From JBEVJK01 sp963791325 (lineage in GTDB: Bacteria > Pseudomonadota > Alphaproteobacteria > Rhizobiales > Rhizobiaceae), in the NCBI GenBank assembly GCA_963791325.1, contig CAWBRU010000005.1, positions 372,001 to 436,000 on the forward strand: a stretch of DNA of 64,000 nucleotides, given 5' to 3'. Below are positions 46,727 through 56,033 of the stretch, piece after piece. A program made the translations under genes and the position numbers. Under the pieces are notes generated by a model. That model saw only the letters and a list, made by a program, of their open reading frames with translations. It was not told the origin of the DNA and did no database searches. Within the stretch, counting starts at the first letter, position 1. Every line of letters begins with the position of its first letter.

Positions 46727-47712
46727 TAGCGGTCCTCGATGATGCGCAGATAGGCGGCGGTGACCAGAAGCACGATCAGGCCGAACAGAATGCGCCGCGA
46801 CCCTTCCGGCATCTGCAGGATGGTGAGCAGGGTGGTGAGCACCGTCAGGATCAAGGCGCCGACGATGGTGCCGGTGTAGCCGCCGCGGCCGCCGAAGATC
46901 GAGGTGCCGCCGATCACCGCAGCCGCGACCGACGGCAGTAGCAAGGGTTCGGCCAGGGACAGGGAAGGGGCCTTGATCAGGCCGATATAGAGCAAGCCGG
47001 CGATGCCGGCGAGCAAGGCGGAAAACAGGTAGAGGACGAGGATCACCTGCCAATAGAGCACACCCGACAAGCGCGCCGCCCGCTCGTTGTCGCCGACCGC
47101 ATAGAGCAGGCGGCCGAAGCCGGTCCGGTTCAGCGTGAAGATGATCAGGGCGGCGACCGGTACGAACAGGATCAGCGCATTGGGGATACCGTAGCTGAGG
47201 CCGGTGCCGAGCCAGGCAAGCACCGGCGGGATCTTGGCGCCGGCGGCAATGACCGTGCGCTGGTAGACCTGCAGGCAGCCGGTGCCGACCAGGCTGGTGC
47301 CCAGCGTCATGATCAGCGGGTGGACGCGGAAGACGCCGACACCGATGCCGTTGGCAAGGCCGATCAGCACGGCGGGGACCAGGGCGAGCGCAATGGCCGT
47401 GGCCGGATCATGGTTGACGACCTGGGTGGCCATGATGAAGGCGCTCATCGTGGCAACCGTGCTCACCGAGAGATCGATGCCGCCGGTCAGCATGGTCATC
47501 GTCTGACAGCCGGCGAGGATGGCGAGCGGGATGGCGAACTTCACCGTGTTGGCCAGCCAGCGTTCGTTGACGATGCCCGGCCTCAGCACCTGCAGCACGA
47601 TGACCAGCACGGCCAAGAGGATGATCAGCGGGATCAGCGGATAGTCGCTCATCAGGCGGCGCAGGCGCCGGCCGAGCGAAGGGGCGGACGCGTCGGCGGC
47701 GGCGTTGCTCAT
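46726..47712 (-). CDS. CUT2 sugar ABC transporter permease
   Basis: A 328-residue permease; the ATG at 47712 overlaps the stop of the permease gene before it. Motifs: QTMTMLTGGIDLSVSTVATM near residue 70-90 and LLLPSVAAAVIGGTSIFGGR in the last third. It is the last gene of the operon 54639-46726. A charged N-terminus (LGRRLRRLMSD) points to the cytoplasm. The TAG stop touches repeat copy D. Confidence 0.92.
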   Translation of the reverse strand: MSNAAADASAPSLGRRLRRLMSDYPLIPLIILLAVLVIVLQVLRPGIVNERWLANTVKFAIPLAILAGCQTMTMLTGGIDLSVSTVATMSAFIMATQVVNHDPATAIALALVPAVLIGLANGIGVGVFRVHPLIMTLGTSLVGTGCLQVYQRTVIAAGAKIPPVLAWLGTGLSYGIPNALILFVPVAALIIFTLNRTGFGRLLYAVGDNERAARLSGVLYWQVILVLYLFSALLAGIAGLLYIGLIKAPSLSLAEPLLLPSVAAAVIGGTSIFGGRGGYTGTIVGALILTVLTTLLTILQMPEGSRRILFGLIVLLVTAAYLRIIEDR

Positions 47713-48683
47713 GGCCCGCGGCTCCTGATTGCGACATAGGCGCCGAGCATCACGACGATGACCATGATGACGCCTTCGATGATGGTGGTGACGTTGGGAT
47801 CGACCGCCAGCAAAGTCAGGTCTGTGCGCACCAGACGGAGCACAAACACCGCGATGATCGGCCCGATCAGGCCGCCGCGCCCGCCGCCCAAGGTGACACC
47901 GCCGAGCACCACGGCGGCAACGCTGGCAAGCAGATAGGGACCGGGGATCGGCGCGCCGATGCCGGTGCTCATGGTCAGCGCCAGGCCGCCCATGGCGGCA
48001 AACAGTCCCGAACCGGCATAGGCCAGGATCTTGGTGCGGGCGACCGGCACACCGCTGCGGAAGGCGGCGAGCTCGGAGCTGCCGATCGCGTAAAGCGACA
48101 GCCCGAGCCGCGAACGCCGGAGCGGGATCCAGATTACGCCGAGACAGACCAATAGCAGGATCAGCGCTTTGGGGATCCAGGCCGTGATCCCTTCCGGCAC
48201 GCCGGGCACGGGGACCGTGCCGACGATGAGCGCCTTCAGCCATTCCGCCGCCGCGCCGCCCGGCGCGTCGAGGACCAGCAGCGCTGCTCCCTGAAGAACA
48301 AACAGCGTTGCCAGGGTGACGACGATATCGGGGACGCGGGTGACGACGATCAGCAGGCCGTTGACGGCGCCGAGCAGGAGGCCCAGCAACAGCACGAACG
48401 GCACCACCAGCAGCGCGAACTGCTCGCTGGCGCCGTTCATCATCGCCGCCGCGGTGACGCTGGTCAGCGCCATCATCGAAGCGACGGAGAGATCGATGCC
48501 GCCGGCGATGACGACGATCGTCTGGGCAGCAACGGCGAAGGCGTAGGGCAAAGCGGCGCGCACCAGCGACCCGAAGTCGCCCGCGCCATAGCCCGGCTGG
48601 ATGAGCTTGGTCAGCACCAGGAGCAGGCAGAACAGAGCGAACAGCCCGACGACCCAGCCCTGCTGGCGCAGGAAGCGGCTCAC
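47709..48683 (-). CDS. CUT2 sugar ABC transporter permease
   Basis: A 324-residue permease that starts with GTG (48683-48681), overlapping the ATPase stop as GTGA. Motifs: QTIVVIAGGIDLSVASMMAL near residue 59-78 and YLLASVAAVVLGGVTLGGGR in the last third. Partner of the permease at 46726; like the other importer, this one has two different permease chains. Confidence 0.92.
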   Translation of the reverse strand: MSRFLRQQGWVVGLFALFCLLLVLTKLIQPGYGAGDFGSLVRAALPYAFAVAAQTIVVIAGGIDLSVASMMALTSVTAAAMMNGASEQFALLVVPFVLLLGLLLGAVNGLLIVVTRVPDIVVTLATLFVLQGAALLVLDAPGGAAAEWLKALIVGTVPVPGVPEGITAWIPKALILLLVCLGVIWIPLRRSRLGLSLYAIGSSELAAFRSGVPVARTKILAYAGSGLFAAMGGLALTMSTGIGAPIPGPYLLASVAAVVLGGVTLGGGRGGLIGPIIAVFVLRLVRTDLTLLAVDPNVTTIIEGVIMVIVVMLGAYVAIRSRGP

Positions 48684-50227
48684 GCGGCACCTGCCGCCGG
48701 CGGCGGAGCGGACGGATCGGCGAGCACCCCGACCGCAGCGCGCGCCTCGCGCGGCAGGCCATAGGCAGCGCGCGTCAAGGCCGCCTCGTCGGCGAGCTCA
48801 GCCGGCAGGATGTCGACGACCCGGCCGGAGAAGATGACGATCGCACGGTCGCAAACCAGCTGCACCTCTTCTAGCTCGGAGGTGTAGTAGAGCACCGAGG
48901 CGCCTTGTCCGGCGAGCTCGCGCAACAGCCGGTAGATCTCCTGCTTGGTACGCACATCGATGCCGCGAGTCGGGTCGAAGCACAGGATGGTGCGGGCCTC
49001 GGCGGCGATCCAGCGGGCGATCGTCACCTTCTGCTGGTTGCCGCCGGACAGGCGCTGGACCTCGCGCTGCGCCCGGGTGTCGATCTGCAGGCGCTCGATG
49101 GCGGCGGCGACCCGGCGGCGCTCCCCGCGCATGTCGATCGGCCCCCACCGCTTCATCCGCGCACTGAACGGCAGGGCGATGTTCTCGCGCACCGAACGCT
49201 GCATCAGGAGCGCATCGGTGCGGTCGCCGGGCACATAGGCGATGCCGGCGGCGATCGCGTCGGCGGGACTGGCGAACTGCATCGGCTTGCCGTCGACGGC
49301 AATCGTGCCGGCCGACGGCCGGATCGAACCGGACAGCGCGGCAAACAGCTCGTCCTGTCCCTGACCCTCGAGGGCGACCAGGCCCGCCACCTCGCCGTTG
49401 CGCACGTCGAAGGAGACGTCGTTCAGCTTGGTGCCGACCCCGAGCGTGCTTACCGCGAGGCGGGGTGGGCCGGCGACAACCGCCGGCCCCGCCTGAGCCT
49501 CGCCGCGGGCGGCCGCCCGGGCGCGCTCGATCCGCGCACCGAGCATCAGCTCGACGATCCTCTCTTCGACCCCCGGGGTAACGTCGACGACGCCGACGGT
49601 CTCGCCGTCGCGCAGCACCGTGGCGCGGTCGCACAGCGCCTGGATCTCCATGAAGCGGTGGGAGATGAAGATCACCGAGCGGCCGGCACGGCTTTGCCGG
49701 CGGACAACATCGAGCACGCGTTCGGCAAGATTGGCCGGCAGCGCCGCCGTCATCTCGTCGAGCAGCAGCACGTCGGGCTCGATCGCCAGCGCGCGCGCCA
49801 GATCGAGCACCCGCAGCACGGCGAGCGGCACGTCGCGCGCGGGCTCGCGCAGGTCGAGGTCGGGAATGCCGAGCTCGCGCACCCAGTCGAGGAATGGCTC
49901 CACCGGGGTGCGGGTCAGCCGCAGATTGTCGGCGACGTCGAGGTCCGGGATCAGCGACGGCTCCTGATAGACCGGCACCAGTCCCGCCCGCCGCGCCTCG
50001 CCCGGCGAGTGGACGCGGCGTGGCGCGCCGCGGATCAGGATCTCGCCGGAATCGGGGCGAACCGCGCCGGTGAGGATCTTGACCAGCGTCGATTTGCCGG
50101 CGCCGTTGGCGCCCATCAGTGCGTGGACCTCGCCGGGCAGCACCGACAGCGAGGCGTTGCGCAGTGCGGCGACCGCCCCGTAGGCCTTGGCGACGCCCTT
50201 GGCGTCGAGCAGCGGATCGGTGGTCAC
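48680..50227 (-). CDS. CUT2 sugar ABC transporter ATPase lacking the second catalytic Glu
   Basis: A 515-residue double ATPase starting with GTG. First half: Walker A GANGAGKS at 39-46 and Walker B VLLLDEMTAALPANL, with Glu present. Second half: Walker A-like VALEGQGQDELFAA, a canonical signature LSGGNQQKVTIARWIA, and a Walker B that reads TILCFDPTRGIDVRTK (about 412-425), one residue short, so that the Asp is there but the catalytic Glu is gone. The tail (last 20 residues) is Ala/Pro-rich. 69 bp after the SBP gene; stop overlaps the permease start. Confidence 0.92.
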   Translation of the reverse strand: MTTDPLLDAKGVAKAYGAVAALRNASLSVLPGEVHALMGANGAGKSTLVKILTGAVRPDSGEILIRGAPRRVHSPGEARRAGLVPVYQEPSLIPDLDVADNLRLTRTPVEPFLDWVRELGIPDLDLREPARDVPLAVLRVLDLARALAIEPDVLLLDEMTAALPANLAERVLDVVRRQSRAGRSVIFISHRFMEIQALCDRATVLRDGETVGVVDVTPGVEERIVELMLGARIERARAAARGEAQAGPAVVAGPPRLAVSTLGVGTKLNDVSFDVRNGEVAGLVALEGQGQDELFAALSGSIRPSAGTIAVDGKPMQFASPADAIAAGIAYVPGDRTDALLMQRSVRENIALPFSARMKRWGPIDMRGERRRVAAAIERLQIDTRAQREVQRLSGGNQQKVTIARWIAAEARTILCFDPTRGIDVRTKQEIYRLLRELAGQGASVLYYTSELEEVQLVCDRAIVIFSGRVVDILPAELADEAALTRAAYGLPREARAAVGVLADPSAPPPAAGAA

Positions 50228-50296
50228 GGCGAGCCGCCGGAACGTGCGGCGCGGCGCCGGGGGAAGCCCCCGGGGCGCCGCGGTCGCAGCCTTGCC

Positions 50297-51334
50297 TTAC
50301 TCGCCCGGGCCCTTGCAGGCCACGATCTGATCCTTGGTGTAGGTGGTCCAGTCGGGGATCGAGATGCTCACCGGCCATTCCGGGCTTAGCGAAGGATCGG
50401 CCACCTTGCCGAGCTGGGCGCGGCCTTGGTCGGTGGCGTTTTCCCACAGCTGCGGCTCGACCAGCACCGTCTGCTGGGCCGGCTTGTCGCCGCCGAGGAT
50501 CTTCAACGCCAGCGTGACGCCGGCACCGCCGATCGAGCCCGGGTTGGTCACCGCTGCCCCGACCAGGCCCTTGACCGAGTTGAGCTGGCCGACGAAGCCG
50601 GCATTGTCGGCGCCGACGACGGGCACCATCGGCGCCTGCGATTCGACCAGCGCATCGACGATGACGTTGTCGATACCGGAGGTCCAGATGCCGTTGAACG
50701 GGGTGCCGGTGGCGAGGAAGTCGAGGATCTGCTGCTTAGCCTGATCCTGCTGCCAGCCGGTGAACACCTCGTGGGCCACCTTGACGCCCGGGTTTTCGGC
50801 GAGCGCTTTCTTGAAGCCTTTGTCGCGGTCGCTGTCGGCCGACGCCCCGGCCGCGCCGCGCATGTAGACCACGTCGCCTTTGCCGCCCATCTTCTCGAAC
50901 AGCCATTTGGCGCCGAGATAGGCATATTGCTCCTGGTTGTTGGAGATCACATAGGCGGAGGGCTCGGTCACCGCCTGGTCGACCGCGACCACGACGATGC
51001 CCTTGCCGGTCGCCTCCTTCAGCGCGGCGTTGATGCCGGCTGGGTCGGCGGGGTTGACGACGATGGCGTCGACACCGGCGCTGATCAGGTTGCGAAGGTC
51101 CTCGAGCTGGCCGGCGGCGTCGGTGTTGCGATGGGCGATGTTGAGCTTGCCGACCTTGCCGGAGGCGAGCGCCTGGGCCTTGATCGCGCAGATCATCTCC
51201 TCACGCCAGCCATTGCCCTGCACGGTGTTGGAGACGCCGATGGTGTAACTGTCCTTGGCGGCGGCCGAGAAGGCCGAGGCAAGCACGGCCGCGCCGGCCA
51301 GGAGCGGCAGAATTTTCAAGGATTTCAGGGGCAT
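50297..51334 (-). CDS. CUT2 sugar ABC transporter periplasmic binding protein
   Basis: A 345-residue exported protein, MPLKSLKILPLLAGAAVLAS then SAFSAAAKDSYTIGVSNTVQ; the signal is cut near residue 25. Mature part: GNGWREEMICAIKAQALASG, ISAGVDAIVVNPADPAGINA, GIVVVAVDQAVTEPSAYVIS, and YMRGAAGASADSDRDKGFKK, all typical of ribose/galactofuranose-type binding proteins. The ligand is not known. Placed after the epimerase gene (49-bp gap) and before the ATPase. Confidence 0.92.
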   Translation of the reverse strand: MPLKSLKILPLLAGAAVLASAFSAAAKDSYTIGVSNTVQGNGWREEMICAIKAQALASGKVGKLNIAHRNTDAAGQLEDLRNLISAGVDAIVVNPADPAGINAALKEATGKGIVVVAVDQAVTEPSAYVISNNQEQYAYLGAKWLFEKMGGKGDVVYMRGAAGASADSDRDKGFKKALAENPGVKVAHEVFTGWQQDQAKQQILDFLATGTPFNGIWTSGIDNVIVDALVESQAPMVPVVGADNAGFVGQLNSVKGLVGAAVTNPGSIGGAGVTLALKILGGDKPAQQTVLVEPQLWENATDQGRAQLGKVADPSLSPEWPVSISIPDWTTYTKDQIVACKGPGE

Positions 51335-51383
51335 GAAGTTCCTCCCAGGGGATGTGGTTGTGGTTGATCCGAACGCCGGCCGG

Positions 51384-52298
51384 TCATTTGACGAACGGCG
51401 CAAGTACGTCGCGGGCAAGCAGGAAGCCGCGCTTGATGCTGTCGTCGCTGCCTTCGAACCGCCGATCCTCGTGCTCGATGACGATCGGGCCATCGTAGCC
51501 GATACGGTAGAGGCCCGAGAAGATCTCGCGCCAATCGACGTCGCCCAGGCCGGGCATGCGGGGAACCTGCCAGCCGATCCCGGCCGACAGGATGCCGCGC
51601 TCATAGAGCCCGTCGCGGTCGATCATCAGGTCCTTGGCGTGGACATGCCGCATATGGGCGCCGAACTCGCGGATGAAGCGCGCCGGGTCGATCATCTGCC
51701 AGATCAGATGCGAGGGATCGAAGTTCATGCCGATGCCGTCGCCCCAGGCCTCGAGGATGCGGCGCCAGACATAGGGCGAATAGGCGATGTTGTGCCCGCC
51801 CGGCCACTCGTCGCGGGAGAAGATCATCGGGCAGTTCTCGAAGGCGAGCTTGACACCGCGATCGCCGGCATAGGCGATGATGTCGGGCCAGACGGCGAGC
51901 GCGTCCTGCCAATTGGCGTCGACATCCTTGGCTTGGTCACCGCCGCAGAAGGTGTTGACCAGCCCGACCTGCATCGCGGCAGCCGCATCGATCACCTTCT
52001 TCAGATGCGCAATGACGGTGTCGCGGTGGTGCGGATCGGGATGCAGCGGGTTGGGATAGTAGCCGAGCGCGGAGACCGTCAGCCCGTTGGCCGCAAGCCC
52101 GGCAACGGTGTCGCGCGCCTCGCCCGCTGACAGCGCGGCGACGTCGATGTGCGCGGTGCCGGCATAGCGCCGGGTCGGACCGCTCGATCTGGGCCAGCAG
52201 GCGATTTCCAGCGCGCTGAACCCGGCCGAGCGCGCCCAGTCGGCGACTTCGGCGAGCGGCGTCTGCGCAAACGGCGCGGTGAGAATTCCGAGCTGCAT
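51384..52298 (-). CDS. Sugar phosphate isomerase/epimerase (TIM barrel, AP endonuclease 2 family)
   Basis: A 304-residue TIM-barrel enzyme. It starts MQLGILTAPFAQTPLAEVAD, a usual opening for this group. Metal-ligand strands are visible: LAFENCPMIFSRDEWPGGHN (Glu), GIGMNFDPSHLIWQMIDPAR (Asp, His), MRHVHAKDLMIDR (His) and GPIVIEHEDRRFEGSDDSIK (Glu). Related proteins act on keto-sugars, inosose or tagatose. GGAGG sits before the ATG. Part of the operon with the dehydrogenases upstream and importer downstream, so a sugar or polyol route is likely. Confidence 0.9.
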   Translation of the reverse strand: MQLGILTAPFAQTPLAEVADWARSAGFSALEIACWPRSSGPTRRYAGTAHIDVAALSAGEARDTVAGLAANGLTVSALGYYPNPLHPDPHHRDTVIAHLKKVIDAAAAMQVGLVNTFCGGDQAKDVDANWQDALAVWPDIIAYAGDRGVKLAFENCPMIFSRDEWPGGHNIAYSPYVWRRILEAWGDGIGMNFDPSHLIWQMIDPARFIREFGAHMRHVHAKDLMIDRDGLYERGILSAGIGWQVPRMPGLGDVDWREIFSGLYRIGYDGPIVIEHEDRRFEGSDDSIKRGFLLARDVLAPFVK

Positions 52299-52342
52299 GT
52301 CCTCCCCTCCCGTTTCGTACTACCCTGTTTGGCGCAGCCGCT

Positions 52343-53860
52343 TCAACCGGGGACGGCCGCTTCGGCCATCATCGTTTCGAGGTAGGCGCGCGGATTGCCG
52401 GACAGCAGGCCGGCAAGGGCCTGCTCGATGCTCACCCGGACGCCGGCATCGGCCGCCAGCCGCGGATCGAAGATCGCCTCGATGCCGAGGACCGCGGCCG
52501 TCAGATCCGGCAGTGCCCCGCCGGCGCGATCGGCGATCGTGGCGATCCGTTCGGCGAACGGGTCGTCGGCTGCCCAGCGCGCGCCGAAGCGCGGTGCGGC
52601 CAGAACCAGGTAGGCGATCGATGCGGCCGCCGCGACCGGCAGGAAGGCGCTGGCCTGGCCGTGGCGCAGCCGCTCGCCGAGCGGATTGAGCAGCCGCTGC
52701 ACGATCTTCTGCGAGCCGTCGGTGGCGATCTGGTGGTTGCGGTGCCGGATCGCGGTGTTGCTCAGCCGGGCGAGACTTTGCTCGACATAGGCGTGCGGGT
52801 CGATGCCGGGAACGGGGGCCAGTGTCGCGAGCGTCTCCTCGGCCAGCATGCGCCGCACGAAGCCGGCGAGCAGCGGATCGGCCACGGCTTCGAAGGTGTA
52901 GGTATGGCCGAGCAGGAGCCCCAGGCAGGCAAGTGTTGTCTGCGCCGCGTTGAGCACCCGCATCTTCAAGTGCTCGAACGAGGTGACGTCGTCGACGAAC
53001 AGCGCGCCGACCCGGTCCCAGCCCGGCATCGGGCCGGCGAAGCGACGCTCCACCACCCATTGCCGGAACGGCTCGCCGACCACCGCCGCGCGGTCGCGAT
53101 AACCATATGCGCGCTCGACCTCGGCCAGGTCGTCGGCGGAGGTCGCCGGGGCGATGCGGTCGACCATGGTCGAGGGAAACGCCGCATTGGCCTCGATCCA
53201 GCGGCTCAGCCGAGGGGCCTGCCGCTCGGCCAGGGCACGCACGACATTGCCGAGGATGACGCCGTTCATCGGGATGTTGTCGCAGCTAATCACCGTCAGC
53301 GGCTGGCCGTGCGTGCGCCGGCGCGCGTCGAGCGCGCGCACGATCAGGCCCGGCAAGCTTACCGGCTCGCCGGGCTCTGCAAGGTCGTGCAGGATCGCCG
53401 GCGATTGCCAGTCGAGCTGGCCGGTGGCGGGGTGGTGGCAATAGCCTTTTTCCGTCACCGTCAGGGTCACCGCGCCGATCTCCGCCGCGGCGAGCGCGGC
53501 GAGCGCAGGCTGTGGCCCGGCCTGACTGTCGACGACGCGCAGAATGCTGCCGACCACGCGCGCTTCGGTGCTGGCGTCCTGGCGGATCAGCCGCGTGTAA
53601 AGGCCGCCTTGGGCCCCGAGGGTCTCGGCGAGCCGCGGCGCGCGGATGTTGATGCCGACGATGCCCCAGTCGCCGCCCGCAGCCGCAAGCAGGTCGTCGG
53701 TATATTCGGCTTGGTGCATGCGATGAAAGGCGCCGACGCCGATATGGGCGAGGCCGGCGGCGACCTCGGCGCGGTCGTAGGCAGGCCGCGCCACCGCGGC
53801 CGGCAGGCGCGAAAGCAGCGCCGGCCCGAGCGTCTCGACCGGCCTCGGCGCGCCCGTCAT
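52343..53860 (-). CDS. Mannitol dehydrogenase family protein (fructuronate reductase-like)
   Basis: A 505-residue polyol-specific long-chain dehydrogenase. N-terminal nucleotide domain: LAHIGVGAFHRMHQAEYTDD near residue 37-56, and VTLTVTEKGYCHHPATGQLD, VISCDNIPMNGVILGNVVRA. C-terminal domain: FEHLKMRVLNAAQTTLACLG with the catalytic Lys region, and HRNHQIATDGSQKIVQRLLN. The family covers mannitol, arabinitol, tagaturonate and fructuronate. The ATG at 53860 overlaps the SDR stop (ATGA), so the two are coupled. Next gene is the isomerase/epimerase. Confidence 0.92.
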   Translation of the reverse strand: MTGAPRPVETLGPALLSRLPAAVARPAYDRAEVAAGLAHIGVGAFHRMHQAEYTDDLLAAAGGDWGIVGINIRAPRLAETLGAQGGLYTRLIRQDASTEARVVGSILRVVDSQAGPQPALAALAAAEIGAVTLTVTEKGYCHHPATGQLDWQSPAILHDLAEPGEPVSLPGLIVRALDARRRTHGQPLTVISCDNIPMNGVILGNVVRALAERQAPRLSRWIEANAAFPSTMVDRIAPATSADDLAEVERAYGYRDRAAVVGEPFRQWVVERRFAGPMPGWDRVGALFVDDVTSFEHLKMRVLNAAQTTLACLGLLLGHTYTFEAVADPLLAGFVRRMLAEETLATLAPVPGIDPHAYVEQSLARLSNTAIRHRNHQIATDGSQKIVQRLLNPLGERLRHGQASAFLPVAAAASIAYLVLAAPRFGARWAADDPFAERIATIADRAGGALPDLTAAVLGIEAIFDPRLAADAGVRVSIEQALAGLLSGNPRAYLETMMAEAAVPG

Positions 53861-54639
53861 CGGTTCGCCCCCACCACCCATTGCTCCTGATCGATCAACG
53901 CGCCGGTCATCGGCCCGGCGGCGTCGCTCAACAGGAACACCGCGAGGTTGGCGATCTCCTGAGGGACGAGCAGGCGCCCGAACGGCTGGGCGGCAGAGGC
54001 CGCCGCGAGCCAGCCCGGACCGTGGCCGAGCGTCTCGGCCTGCATGGTCATTTCGCCGGGGGTCGCCGTCCAGCCCATGTTGATGCCGTTGACGCGGATG
54101 CGGTCGAAGCGGTGGGCGTTGGCGGTGTTGCGGGTGAGCAGCGCCAGCGCCGCCTTGGTGGCGGAGTAGACGGCGAGTTCGGGCGAGCCGCAATGGGCGT
54201 TGATCGAAAGGATGTTGACGATGGCACCGCCTTCGCCGCCGGCGCGCATGGCCCCGACCGCCCCTTGCATCAAAAAGAACGGAGCCCGGGCATTGACGGC
54301 AAAGAGCCGCGACCAATCCTCCAGGGAGGCATCGAGCAGGCCGGCGCGATCGGTCAGGGCGGCTGCATTGGCGAGCAGGTCGAGGCGGGCGAAGTGCGCC
54401 AGGCAAGCCGCGATCAGCCGGGCCGGTGCCGTCTCGTCGGCGAGATCGGCGGCCTCGAAGATGGCCGGCGTACCGGCCGCACTCAGCCGCTCGGCGGCCT
54501 GTCGGCCGCGCTCCGCATCGCGTCCCGTCAGCAACAGCGCTGCTGCGCCGGATCGTGCGAGGGTCTCGGCGATCGCCAGACCGACGCCCTGGGTTGCGCC
54601 GGTCACCAGCGCCACTTTGCCCTCGACACGCACTTCCAC
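53857..54639 (-). CDS. SDR-family oxidoreductase
   Basis: A 260-residue classical SDR. VALVTGATQGVGLAIAETLA holds the TGxxxGxG motif; LDLLANAAALTD is the NAG-like region, with Ala in place of Gly; the active site is NILSINAHCGSPELAVYSATKA with Ser, Tyr and Lys. I begin at GTG 54639 since GGGGGAGAG lies just before it; a longer frame to 54714 has a Pro/Arg-rich start unlike SDRs. First gene of the operon; probably oxidises a sugar or polyol. Confidence 0.88.
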   Translation of the reverse strand: MEVRVEGKVALVTGATQGVGLAIAETLARSGAAALLLTGRDAERGRQAAERLSAAGTPAIFEAADLADETAPARLIAACLAHFARLDLLANAAALTDRAGLLDASLEDWSRLFAVNARAPFFLMQGAVGAMRAGGEGGAIVNILSINAHCGSPELAVYSATKAALALLTRNTANAHRFDRIRVNGINMGWTATPGEMTMQAETLGHGPGWLAAASAAQPFGRLLVPQEIANLAVFLLSDAAGPMTGALIDQEQWVVGANR

Positions 54640-54842
54640 GCGGCTCTCCCCCGAACGAAGTTTCTCTGTTGGCCGACGCGGGAAGGCGGTCGCGCCGGGA
54701 GGGCAGCACCGCACGCAGCTCTCCCTCCGGCGCCGCCCAAGCTAGCGCCGACAGCTGATTTCACAAATCCTAAAATGGAAATATGCTTCGCAGCGAGCCA
54801 CGCCGCGGCGCGGTGCGACGCGCAACGAGAGGGCACCCGCAA

Positions 54843-56029
54843 ATGGTCTACGCGACGGCAGACGGGTCATCCGGCCGGCGGCTCAGGGTCGGCATGGTCG
54901 GCGGCGGCCGCAACGCCTTCATCGGCGCCGTCCATCGCCTGGCGATGCGTCTCGACGATCAGATCGAGCTGGTCGCCGGCGCCCTGTCGGCAGACCCGGC
55001 CAACGCCGCGGCCTCGGCTGCCGAGATCGGCCTCAGGCCCGACCGCAGCTATGCCGACTACCGGATCATGGCCGAAAGCGAGGCAGGCAGGCCGGACGGC
55101 ATCGAGGCGGTCGTCATCGTTACCCCCAACCATCTGCACGCACCGATCGCAACGGCCTTCCTGGAGGCGGGGATCGATGTGATCTGCGACAAGCCGCTGT
55201 CGACCACGCTGGCCGACGCGGAAGCGCTGGTCGCGCTCACCGCCGCGCGGCGGCGCAAATTCCTGGTGACGCTCAACAACACCGGTTATGCGATGGTCCG
55301 CCAGGCGCGCGAAATGGTGGCGGACGGTGCGCTCGGACGGCTGGTCGCCGTACATGCGGCCTATATCCAGGATTGGCTGACCAAAAGCCGATCGACGCCG
55401 ACGGCCAGAAGCAGGCTGCGTGGCGCACGGACCCGGAGCGCGCCGGCCAGTCGGCAGTGCTTGCCGACATCGGCGTCCATGCCTTCAACCTCGCCAGCTT
55501 CATCAGCGGCCGCGCGGCGGACGCAGTCGCAGCCGATCTGTTCACCGCCGTCCCCGGCCGCAAGCTCGACGACAATGCCAACGTCCTGGTGCGCTGGTCG
55601 GGCGGGGCGCGCGGCACCATCCTGGCCAGCCAGACCTCGCCCGGCCACTACAACGACCTCTCCGTCCGCCTCTATGGCGACAAGGCCGGCTTGGAATGGT
55701 CCGGCCTGCGGCCGGAGGAGCTGCGCTTCTCGCCCTATGGCGAGGAGAGCCGCACCCTGGTCCGCGGCGGCCATGGCGCCTTCGGCGAGGCCAGCCGGGT
55801 ATCGCGCATGCCGGCAGCGCATCCGGAAGGCTATATCGAGGCGTTCGCCAACCTTTACCGTGACGCAGCCGAGATCATCCGGCGCCACCGCAGCGGCGGG
55901 GATGTCGACCCGGACCGGGCAGGCCTGGTGCCCGACGTGGAGGACGGCGCCCGCGGCGTCAAGTTCGTGGCGGCGGCGGTGGCCTCGAACCATGCCGGCG
56001 GAGCCTGGACGGCGGCGCGGTTCGGCTGA
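54843..56029 (+). pseudogene. Gfo/Idh/MocA-family oxidoreductase, frameshifted
   Basis: From ATG 54843 the frame gives the Rossmann start RLRVGMVGGGRNAFIGAVHR, then VVIVTPNHLHAPIATAFLEA and ICDKPLSTTLADAEALVALT, as far as YIQDWLTK. At the A run 55383-55386 the frame breaks. Another frame goes on with PIDADGQKQAAWRTDPERAG, LADIGVHAFNLASFISGRAA and a normal C-terminal domain to the stop at 56029. Either two bases too many or one too few in the run of A would explain it. Repaired length is about 395 residues. Divergent from the SDR operon; likely part of the same sugar or polyol route. Real break or sequence error cannot be told. Confidence 0.88.
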
Positions 56030-56033
56030 GAGC

